A DNA stretch of 40,961 nucleotides from contig JAHRAZ010000067.1 of assembly GCA_020027475.1 (NCBI GenBank), positions 1 through 40,961 of the forward strand, in the 5' to 3' direction. Origin of the DNA: Microthrixaceae bacterium. GTDB lineage: Bacteria; Actinomycetota; Acidimicrobiia; Acidimicrobiales; Microtrichaceae. Positions 15,706 to 22,021 of this stretch are shown here, piece by piece. Made by a program: the position numbers and the translations under genes. The stretch's first letter is position 1; each line of letters starts with the position of its first letter. Below the pieces are notes generated by a model. The model was given only the letters and a program-made list of their open reading frames with translations, had not been told where the DNA came from and did not search any database.

Positions 15706-17034
15706 TCAGTCACCCGCGGGTAATGCAGAACTCCCCTGATCGTCGGGTGGTGCCGCCGTTGCACTTCCCTCATCGTCGGACGGCTTCTCCGATGCGGTGT
15801 CGTACCTCGAGTCGTACACGACGGCGTAACTCTTGCCCGTGTTGCTGATTATTGAGGTGATGAGCGCTGCAATGGGCAGAGCCATGAACGCGCCCATGGG
15901 TCCCGCAATTGCTCCACCGAAGAGGGCGGAGCCGAATGCCACGCCACCGTTGATGGACATCATCTTGGCGCTGAGTTTGGGGCTCAGCCAGTAATTCTCG
16001 CCCTGCTGATAGATCAGCGTCCACACCAGAAGGATCAGTGCAGCGCCGAATCCCTGAACAGCGAGCGTGATCAGGATCGGCACTGCCGCACCGATGTAGG
16101 TACCCACCGCCGGGATGAACTCGGCGACGAACCCTTCGAAGATTGACATCGGTAACGCATAAACCACCGGCATTCCGACCAACATCATCACCACGAAGAA
16201 CAAACTTCCGTTTATGACCATGAGCAGCAACCGCGAATAGAAGTAGCCGCCGGTCTGTTCGATCGCGGTGTCGGTCACCCATCCCGTGACCTTCTGCCGA
16301 TGGGGAGGCATTCGCGACAGCATCGCACGCTGAATCCGCGGCCAATCCGCCGCGAAGTAGAAGGTGAACAGGGCCATGGTCGCTATGTCGAAGACCAGGC
16401 CAAGCCCGGTTGACGCCGCACCGGCAATGTTGTCCGACCAACTCTTCAGGGCATCGTCGGTCGACACCACCGCATTGTCACCCGCCCCTTGCCCGATGAG
16501 GTCCTTCCCGAACAGATCCTGCGACTCGGAGTTCAGGTTGGCGATCCAGTCGTTGCCGTTCTTGCCGACCTCACTCGCGAAGTTGGCGATTCCGGGAATC
16601 AACACGACAACCATCAGCACCATCGCCAAGACCAACATGGCATAGATCACTCCCACCGCCGCCCCGCGCTTCCAGCCCCGCTTTTCGTGCAAGTGGTTGA
16701 CACCTGGAATCAACGCCAGAGCGAAAAACACCGACAGCCCGAGAAGCCGTAACAGGTGTTGCGCCCGCCAAGCCATGATGCCGAAAAACAACACCGCCAA
16801 CCCGACTGCCACAACCTTCCACAACGACTGCCACACCCAACGGCCCAGCCACGCGGGCTCCGACGGGCGAGTCTGCGTCTCTTGCGCCCCTACCTGAGCT
16901 GCCGCTACGACGTCGGCCGGGACCTCACTCCCGCTCGCATCGCTCTTCACAACCGTGGCGTCGGATCCTTGCGAGGTATCGGACGTATCCGGCCTATCGG
17001 ACGTGTTGCCTTCACCGTTGTCTTCATCGGCCAT
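15706..17034 (-). CDS. AI-2E family (PerM/TqsA-like) membrane transporter
   Basis: A 442-residue integral membrane protein of the AI-2E exporter/PerM family. About 65 disordered residues rich in Ser, Asp and Thr come first, then a pair of hydrophobic spans ('VVAVGLAVLFFGIMAW', 'LLRLLGLSVFFALALIPGVN') and a soluble insert with amphipathic helices. The conserved C-terminal block of the family follows: 'GFVAEFIPAVGTYIGAAVP', then 'GENYWLSPKL', then 'GGAIAGPMGAFMALPIAA'. Members have been linked to autoinducer-2 export or Na+/H+ antiport; the substrate here is unknown. The ATG overlaps the end of the pentapeptide-repeat gene by 11 bp, and AAAGGG precedes it, so the two are co-translated. Confidence 0.88.
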   Translation of the reverse strand: MADEDNGEGNTSDRPDTSDTSQGSDATVVKSDASGSEVPADVVAAAQVGAQETQTRPSEPAWLGRWVWQSLWKVVAVGLAVLFFGIMAWRAQHLLRLLGLSVFFALALIPGVNHLHEKRGWKRGAAVGVIYAMLVLAMVLMVVVLIPGIANFASEVGKNGNDWIANLNSESQDLFGKDLIGQGAGDNAVVSTDDALKSWSDNIAGAASTGLGLVFDIATMALFTFYFAADWPRIQRAMLSRMPPHRQKVTGWVTDTAIEQTGGYFYSRLLLMVINGSLFFVVMMLVGMPVVYALPMSIFEGFVAEFIPAVGTYIGAAVPILITLAVQGFGAALILLVWTLIYQQGENYWLSPKLSAKMMSINGGVAFGSALFGGAIAGPMGAFMALPIAALITSIISNTGKSYAVVYDSRYDTASEKPSDDEGSATAAPPDDQGSSALPAGD

Positions 17035-17956
17035 TGTTTTTCCCTTTCGAGGGATTCTTGGATGTATCGCTCTTGGATGTATCGCTCTCGGACGTGTCAG
17101 AGATTACCCCGACCAACAGGAACGGTCCCATACCTTCGTCCCAGATGGCACCGTCAAGCATGGCACCTTCGACGTCGCTCTGGAGCAGATGGCTGCCCGT
17201 GAAATCAACCCCGGTCAGATCGGCGCCGCTGAATCGGGTGCCCCGGCGGCTCACGATCCGATGAGCGATTTTGCGTAGTGGCTGGTAGCGGGGATCGGCG
17301 CTGAGAGCCCGTTTGGAGATGAGGACGAGCAGCACGCTAACCACGACCGCTGCCAAGCCACCGTGGGCCCGACCGGCCGCGAGGCCTCCGAGCAACGCCA
17401 CGATTCCGATGGACCATGCCCCGAAGGTGCCGCCGACGACTCGACCGAGCACGCCGGTCAACACTGCCAAGGCAAAACCCAGCAGGAGGCCGAGTCCGCT
17501 CAACAGGCTGTCCAGGTCCACATCGTCCCAGATGTAGTTTGCAACAACATTGGCGACTACCACCAGCGCCAGAATCAATGCGGCTATCCGAAACGCCCTC
17601 GAAACTCCGGGGAAAAGGAGGGCGACGACGAACACCACCGTCACCAGGATCATCGATAGGCCGCCGGCGACACCGTCCCAGTTCGAGTCACCGACCCGAT
17701 CCCGGACATCAGATGCGAAGAACCCGATGGAAACACCCGCAGCAAGGCACAGAATCAGCGCCAAGCCCAGCACAGAGGCCCCAACCAGGGGGCGAACGCC
17801 TATCCGGGCGTCCCTGAAACTGGCACTGGCGAGATGGGATTCGCTGAAGTCTGCACCGCGTACGTCAGCCCCGGAGAAGCTGGCGCCACCGAGAGCCTGG
17901 CCCCGGAACGAGTGACCACGCAGGTCCTTGTCGGAGTAATCCGCCGGAGAAGCCAT
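17024..17956 (-). CDS. Pentapeptide-repeat protein interrupted by a membrane domain
   Basis: A 310-residue protein of unusual build. Residues 1-52 form pentapeptide repeats with the A(D/S)-F/L pattern ('GASFSGADVRGADFSES'). Residues about 57-215 are a membrane domain with five to six hydrophobic spans. After it, a second pentapeptide block reads 'TRFSGADLTGVDFTGSHLLQ'. The C-terminus is a simple-sequence tail (SDTSESDTSKSDTSK) encoded by a 15-bp tandem repeat. The halves of the repeat helix could dock against each other in the cytoplasm. It is the first gene of a pair with the AI-2E transporter and has a copy of the 18-bp motif 140 bp upstream. Function unknown. Confidence 0.82.
   Translation of the reverse strand: MASPADYSDKDLRGHSFRGQALGGASFSGADVRGADFSESHLASASFRDARIGVRPLVGASVLGLALILCLAAGVSIGFFASDVRDRVGDSNWDGVAGGLSMILVTVVFVVALLFPGVSRAFRIAALILALVVVANVVANYIWDDVDLDSLLSGLGLLLGFALAVLTGVLGRVVGGTFGAWSIGIVALLGGLAAGRAHGGLAAVVVSVLLVLISKRALSADPRYQPLRKIAHRIVSRRGTRFSGADLTGVDFTGSHLLQSDVEGAMLDGAIWDEGMGPFLLVGVISDTSESDTSKSDTSKNPSKGKNNGR
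17056..17100. repeat. 15-bp tandem repeat encoding a Ser-Asp-Thr tail
   Basis: Unit tcttggatgtatcgc at 17056-17070 and 17071-17085, then a diverged unit at 17086-17100. In the minus-strand frame the unit encodes five residues (SDTSK or SDTSE), so the array keeps the reading frame of the pentapeptide protein. Confidence 0.8.
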
Positions 17957-18095
17957 CAGCCACCTGTGGGGCGACTCACACGAGACACTTCAACATCGAA
18001 ATGGGATCCGCCCAACGACGCCATTGCCAACAACCCTCCGGTACGACGGGTAACTCCCGAAGCCTTCCAAGTCTCGCCTCGCCCGCCCTTGCCGG

Positions 18096-18113
18096 CTAGC
18101 CACATTCGGCAAG
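18096..18113 (-). promoter_or_regulatory. 18-bp motif copy 2 (towards pentapeptide/AI-2E genes)
   Basis: Plus strand ctagccacattcggcaag; on the minus strand it is CTTGCCGA-ATG-TGGCTAG, a full consensus match. It lies 140 bp upstream of the pentapeptide start. A further CTTGCCG at 18088-18094 makes a perfect 7-bp inverted repeat with its CGGCAAG end. Confidence 0.55.
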
Positions 18114-18189
18114 TTGCGGGTCCCCCGCGCGAATTCGAGACACCGGCCGACCCTCTACGAAGTCTGGCCCCGGAGTCGGACGGGAGCGG

Positions 18190-18233
18190 AGATCCACCGG
18201 ACCACGGAGATCCACAGGACTAGATCCACAGGC
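18190..18233. repeat. Short degenerate repeats after the WS/DGAT gene
   Basis: The word agatccac(c/a)gga or a close variant occurs three times, with gatccac at 18191, 18209 and 18223, giving spacings of 18 and 14 bases. The array ends at the WS/DGAT stop codon. Confidence 0.55.
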
Positions 18234-19700
18234 CTACCGGGCTCGATCGATCAGGTCCGCAGCCGCGGCCCGGAGGTCCTCGAGGAAACCGTCGGCGTCA
18301 CGCACGACGCCGGGATCGACAGTGATACCCACCCCGAGTTGGTCGACATGGGAAAGCACTCCGACGATCAGTGCGATGTTGCCCACACCGGTGATGATCG
18401 GGTGCACCTCCGTCATCTGCGAGCCGAGCAGGTAAAGCGGCAGCCGTGAGCCAGGAATGTTCGTGACCGCCAGGTTCACGAATGGCTGGTGGGACAATAC
18501 GACGGGCGCCAGCCGGCGCAGGACCGGCAGCGGAACCAAGTCGATCACCGAGAACAGCGAGGATGCGGCAGATGACTGGCTCCCCCGTTTGTTCAGCTTC
18601 ATCTGAGCGTGGATCTCGGCGAGTTGCTCGAGCGGATCATCGTGGCGGACCGGAAGGTCGGCAACCACCATCGAGAAGGCGTTGCCGGCCTCATCGGTCA
18701 CGCCCGGGTCAAGAGCCCCAACCGGTACGAGGACCCTCGGCGGGTGCTCGGCAAGCCGGGCTGACTCCTCCGCCCCGAGATTGCGGCGCAATGCACCGGT
18801 GACCACGGCCAGTACCACGTCGTTCAGCGTTGTGCCACGGGCCCGCTTCACCTCCAGCAGTTCGGGCATCGACAGCGACGTCCACAAAAAGTCGCTTTTC
18901 GGGCCCACTTGGCCGTTCATGGGAAGCGTTGGAGCAGTCTGAACCCCCGAACCGACAGCACTCACCACGGAGCGCAGGGCGCTGATGGATCTGCGGGGAT
19001 CGATCATGGACGCGAGCCCCCGCAGGGAGCCGACGGCGATCGCCATCTGGTGCCGGGTTCTGGCGGCGAGCGCTTCGAACAAGAGGCGGTCGGCACCCGG
19101 AGCCGGTTCAGGCTTCCACCTGCCGGGCACATCCGGGTGTGGCCGCGGCTCGGCATCCAGCAGCAACAACGCAGCATCGAAGAGTGACAGTCCGTCCGCC
19201 ATCACATGATGCACCCGCAGCACCAGGGCGACCCGCTCATCGTGGATGCCGTCGACCAGCCAGAACTCCCACAACGGCCGATCCTCGTCGAATGGGCTCG
19301 AGAGCAGGTCGGCCACGAAGCTCCGCAGGCCGTCGACGCCGCCGGGAGCGGGCAGTGTTGTCGACTTCACATGGTTTGCCACGTCGAAATGGTCGTCGTC
19401 GAGCCACATTGGCCGGGCCGCGTCGAATGCAATGGTGGCGATGCGTTGTCGGAAGCGAGGCGACATTTCGAGCCGAGCCTCGACATGGGTGCGGAGGTCA
19501 TCCAGTCGCAGCGTTCGGTCCGGGTGCCGCAGCCCTGCGGCCTCGAAGAAGCAGAGGGCGCCGATCTGCAGCGGCGCCGCCGGATCGATGGCACACAGCA
19601 GCGTGGCGTCCTCCGGATACAGCGATTCGTGGGGCACGTTGCCTACTTGCGGTGGCCGGTATGCCTGGGGCGGTCGGTCTACTTGGGGTGGCCGGTACAC
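18234..19700 (-). CDS. WS/DGAT-type acyltransferase (wax ester synthase/diacylglycerol acyltransferase)
   Basis: A 488-residue acyl-CoA acyltransferase of the WS/DGAT family, which makes wax esters and/or triacylglycerol storage lipids. The active-site motif HHxxxDG is present as HHVMADG at about residue 165, in a chloramphenicol-acetyltransferase-like N-terminal domain. The later family segments include 'GTTLNDVVLAVVTGALR' and 'NLAVTNIPGSRLPLYLLG'. The reading frame starts at GTG 19700, but residues 2-19 are three repeats of (Y/D)RPPQ(V/A) from an 18-bp array. A GTG at 19637 gives a more typical N-terminus ('VPHESLYPEDATLL'). No strong ribosome binding site decides. It follows the alpha/beta hydrolase gene directly, probably as one transcript. 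Confidence 0.9.
   Translation of the reverse strand: MYRPPQVDRPPQAYRPPQVGNVPHESLYPEDATLLCAIDPAAPLQIGALCFFEAAGLRHPDRTLRLDDLRTHVEARLEMSPRFRQRIATIAFDAARPMWLDDDHFDVANHVKSTTLPAPGGVDGLRSFVADLLSSPFDEDRPLWEFWLVDGIHDERVALVLRVHHVMADGLSLFDAALLLLDAEPRPHPDVPGRWKPEPAPGADRLLFEALAARTRHQMAIAVGSLRGLASMIDPRRSISALRSVVSAVGSGVQTAPTLPMNGQVGPKSDFLWTSLSMPELLEVKRARGTTLNDVVLAVVTGALRRNLGAEESARLAEHPPRVLVPVGALDPGVTDEAGNAFSMVVADLPVRHDDPLEQLAEIHAQMKLNKRGSQSSAASSLFSVIDLVPLPVLRRLAPVVLSHQPFVNLAVTNIPGSRLPLYLLGSQMTEVHPIITGVGNIALIVGVLSHVDQLGVGITVDPGVVRDADGFLEDLRAAAADLIDRAR
19644..19697. repeat. 18-bp tandem repeat at the WS/DGAT start
   Basis: Units tacttgcggtggccggta (19644-19661), tgcctggggcggtcggtc (19662-19679) and tacttggggtggccggta (19680-19697). 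On the minus strand they encode YRPPQV, DRPPQA and YRPPQV. Whether they are translated depends on the WS/DGAT start used. Confidence 0.8.
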
Positions 19701-19709
19701 ATGGAGCGG

Positions 19710-20564
19710 CTACTTGGCGCGGTCGCCGGCTGCCGGCTCTTCGGCCGGGTCCTTGCCGCTGTAGGTGTCCTCGAGAAACGAGGCGACACAGTCGGTGAGG
19801 CGTTCCGGCCGCAGGCGCAGCTCGAGAGGCGAGCGCGCCCGCTCGAGGCGAGCATTGGGGAGCTGACCCACCAAGTTGACCGCGTCGTTGAACGGGTGGA
19901 TGAGGTCATTGCTGTGTGCCAGCACCAGGGTCGGCGCAACAATGGCCGAGCGCTGTTCGACCGTCGGAGCGACCGGACCCACCAGCACGCCGTGAAGGAT
20001 CGCCGACGACACTTCCGGCGGCAGCGCACCGGCGTGCAGCAATGCATTGAGGGGTCCCCACGGAGTCTTCGGGATCCGTCTCAATGCGTCCGCCAGAAAT
20101 CCCATCGCCGGGCGGCCGTAGTGCGCGGCAAGGAGCAGGGGTACGAAGACCATCGCAGCCGACGGCACGGCCCATTCGAGCACTGGCATCTCGAGGATCA
20201 AGCCCTCGACCCGCTCGGGCTCCAACACCGCAGTGAACAGACCGACGTTCGCACCGAGTGACAACCCACCGATCACAGCGCGCTCAACGCCGAGATGATC
20301 GAGAAGGGCAACGACCTGCGAGGCGTAGCTGTCGATGCGGTACTCCGACGCATGGGTCGGACGGTCGCTTCGGCCGTGGCCCAACAGGTCCAGCAGCACC
20401 ACCCGGTTGCCCCGCTCGGCGAGGGCGTCGGCGATTCCCCGGTTGAGCTCGGCGTCGAGCAGCAACCCGTGCATGTACACGAGCACATTGTCACCTGAGC
20501 CGTACTCGTCGTACACGAGCCGATGCCCCTGATAGGTGAAACTCGATGTGCGGTAGGTACTCAC
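19710..20564 (-). CDS. Alpha/beta hydrolase
   Basis: A 284-residue serine hydrolase. The oxyanion region is 'YMHGLLLD', the strand before the nucleophile leads to 'IGGLSLGANVG' with Ser in G-x-S-x-G context (about residue 105), and the acid region is 'TLVLAHSNDLIHPF'. The catalytic His, normally near the C-terminus, is not obvious in the 'RLERARSPLELRLRPERLTDCVASFL' region, so the triad is incomplete by eye. GTG 20564 is the preferred start, with GGAGGG and GTGAGGACA directly upstream. The frame stays open to 20636. It is encoded just before WS/DGAT, so a lipase or esterase role in storage-lipid turnover is plausible but inferred. Confidence 0.82.
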   Translation of the reverse strand: MSTYRTSSFTYQGHRLVYDEYGSGDNVLVYMHGLLLDAELNRGIADALAERGNRVVLLDLLGHGRSDRPTHASEYRIDSYASQVVALLDHLGVERAVIGGLSLGANVGLFTAVLEPERVEGLILEMPVLEWAVPSAAMVFVPLLLAAHYGRPAMGFLADALRRIPKTPWGPLNALLHAGALPPEVSSAILHGVLVGPVAPTVEQRSAIVAPTLVLAHSNDLIHPFNDAVNLVGQLPNARLERARSPLELRLRPERLTDCVASFLEDTYSGKDPAEEPAAGDRAK

Positions 20565-20576
20565 TGTCCTCACCCT

Positions 20577-20610
20577 CCGTTTGCCTGACCACGCTGTTTG
20601 CCTAACCACG
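20577..20610. repeat. 17-bp tandem duplication upstream of the hydrolase
   Basis: Units ccgtttgcctgaccacg (20577-20593) and ctgtttgcctaaccacg (20594-20610), with two mismatches. They lie 13 bases before the GTG start of the hydrolase, in its untranslated leader or promoter. Confidence 0.7.
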
Positions 20611-20620
20611 CCGCCAAAGG

Positions 20621-20647
20621 GGTCACGCAGTCTCACTCAGCGTGACC
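20621..20647. promoter_or_regulatory. Inverted repeat, possible operator or hairpin
   Basis: GGTCACGC (20621-20628) and GCGTGACC (20640-20647) are perfect inverted repeats with an 11-base spacer, 57-83 bp upstream of the alpha/beta hydrolase start. The spacing suits a regulator dimer or an RNA hairpin. A further ggtcac follows at about 20654. The regulator is unknown. Confidence 0.4.
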
Positions 20648-20803
20648 ACCAGCGGTCACTCGTCGTCACACCCAGTCTGACAGATCCCGGAGGGGATTCG
20701 CGCTTTGGCCCTGCTGCGCGCCAAAATCCGGGCAGCTACCCGGAAGCTCATGAACAGCCCGCTCCGGGCCGCCGATCAGCGCGAAACGCCTGCCGGTACT
20801 TGA

Positions 20804-20819
20804 CCGGGCGGCCGCCCGG
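20804..20819. terminator. 16-bp perfect palindrome after the DUF1269 gene
   Basis: CCGGGCGGCCGCCCGG is self-complementary and lies 15 bases after the DUF1269 stop (minus strand). It can form a GC-rich hairpin but no T-run follows, so termination is only one possibility. Confidence 0.4.
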
Positions 20820-20833
20820 AGCGGAGTGGCGGT

Positions 20834-21358
20834 TCAGGAATCGACCGCGTCACCCACGTCGGTAGCGGAGTCCGACACGGCCTTCTTGAGCTTGTCGTAG
20901 TCGTCTGAATCGATCGCCTTGCTGACCTTCTTGTTGGCGTTGTCCAGTGCTTTCTGAACTCGATCCAGGTACTTGTTGTCCATGACCACCACAACGGCCG
21001 ATGAGCTCGGCGGGAAGTACTCGTCGACTTCAACGCCAAGTTCCTTCTGTTCGTGCTTCTTGGTGAAGTGACCCAGCAGCGCCCCAATTCCGGCACCGAT
21101 GGCCGTGGCAGCGAGAAGTGGTGGTGCGAACAGACCGACCACCAGTCCGATTCCTCCACCGATCACGGCGCCGGCGCCGGTCTCTCCGCCGCCCTGCGAC
21201 AGAACGTCGACATTGCCGTCGGCGTCGCGGCTCATCACGACTGCCCCGAGGATCTTCAGGTCGTCGCCCTCCGCGTCCTTGAGTGACTGGAAGTCCGTAT
21301 TTGCCGAATCCGCATCGGAGTAGGCGGCTACATACAACGCAAGGTTGTCTTCTGACAT
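20834..21358 (-). CDS. DUF1269 family protein with glycine-zipper membrane segment
   Basis: A 174-residue protein of the DUF1269 family. The N-terminal ferredoxin-like part ('LALYVAAYSDADSANTDFQSLKDAE') is followed by a Gly/Ala-rich hydrophobic block ('GAGAVIGGGIGLVVGLFAPPLLAATAIGAGIGALLG') that resembles a glycine zipper. A second alpha/beta part follows ('FPPSSSAVVVVMDNKYLDRVQKAL'). The ending is acidic and Asp/Ser-rich. The family is often found in stress-related settings; the biochemical role is unknown. I use the ATG at 21358; the longer frame translates a perfect 30-bp duplication. It diverges from SulP and carries an 18-bp motif copy upstream. Confidence 0.85.
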   Translation of the reverse strand: MSEDNLALYVAAYSDADSANTDFQSLKDAEGDDLKILGAVVMSRDADGNVDVLSQGGGETGAGAVIGGGIGLVVGLFAPPLLAATAIGAGIGALLGHFTKKHEQKELGVEVDEYFPPSSSAVVVVMDNKYLDRVQKALDNANKKVSKAIDSDDYDKLKKAVSDSATDVGDAVDS

Positions 21359-21370
21359 GGTTCTCTCTCT

Positions 21371-21430
21371 ATTCTCTGTGGTTGGTTTTCGACTCTTGGC
21401 ATTCTCTGTGGTTGGTTTTCGACTCTTGGC
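21371..21430. repeat. Perfect 30-bp tandem duplication upstream of DUF1269
   Basis: Positions 21371-21400 and 21401-21430 are identical over 30 bases (beginning attctctgtg, ending gactcttggc). The duplication starts 13 bases before the DUF1269 start, so it lies in its leader or promoter. No mismatch means a recent event. Confidence 0.9.
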
Positions 21431-21597
21431 ACCAGCCCCGGCACGTTTGCCGGACAGGCACATCCGATTGTGACGGGCGGGGAGACCGCACGGCGGTCCC
21501 GCCCGAAGATCCATCATAAGGCCCGATGGGGACACACCATCCAAATTGGGGCGGCTCCCGCCAACCCATCAACTTTTATCCTGTTCGCCCGGGATCG

Positions 21598-21615
21598 CTA
21601 GCCATTTTCGGCAAG
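21598..21615 (-). promoter_or_regulatory. 18-bp motif copy 3 (towards DUF1269)
   Basis: Plus strand ctagccattttcggcaag; on the minus strand CTTGCCGA-AAA-TGGCTAG, a full match, 240 bp upstream of the DUF1269 start. It shares an adjoining cccgggatcg with copy 1, though with a 4-base difference in spacing. Confidence 0.55.
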
Positions 21616-21781
21616 ATCGCGTAACAAGGTGAATCGGGGTGCCACGTGGGGGACACTGGCTGAGAGGAGCTGGGCAATCACCGCCCGCAAGCCACCGAGG
21701 CGAACCACACTGCACAGCAAGCAACGACTCACGGAAGACAACCACAACAACCAACGCCGCGGGTCAATCAAGTGTCTCTTT

Positions 21782-21799
21782 CTTGCCGATACTGGCTAG
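21782..21799 (+). promoter_or_regulatory. 18-bp motif copy 4 (towards SulP)
   Basis: Plus strand cttgccgatactggctag, a full match, pointing to the SulP start 223 bp downstream. It is inverted relative to copy 3 in the same gap. Confidence 0.55.
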
Positions 21800-22021
21800 A
21801 TCACCCTGTTGCCGATTCATAGCCTTCAAGGCACCGGAAAGCTTTGGAACGTCTGACGGACCGGGAGATCACAATGGCCGGTGGAACACCATCGCCTGCG
21901 AGCACCGTTGGGTTTCCGACCGGACACCGTCGGGCAGCCGACTCGAAATGGCGACACCTTCCACTGGTCAACCTTTCCACGCTGAGTCATCAGCAAATCC
22001 GCGCCAAGCAGAATTGATCCC

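Larger units (their letters stand above)
17957..18233. other. Intergenic region with motif-bearing hairpin and repeats
   Basis: A 277-bp gene-free stretch between WS/DGAT (3' side) and the pentapeptide gene (5' side). It contains the 18-bp motif, here embedded in a larger inverted repeat CTTGCCG (18088-18094) / CGGCAAG (18107-18113), and degenerate gatccac repeats at 18190-18230. The promoter for the pentapeptide/AI-2E pair should be here. Confidence 0.5.
21431..22021. other. Divergent intergenic region between DUF1269 and SulP
   Basis: About 590 bp without a supported gene; with the duplication it makes a 663-bp gap. It holds two inverted copies of the 18-bp motif (21598-21615 and 21782-21799), and a TTGCCGAT word at 21809-21816 close to the second. 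On the minus strand a ggataaaag word at 21575-21583, some 15-20 bases past copy 3, could be a -10 element, but this is a guess. Other short frames here have no ribosome binding sites or recognisable sequence. Confidence 0.5.
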
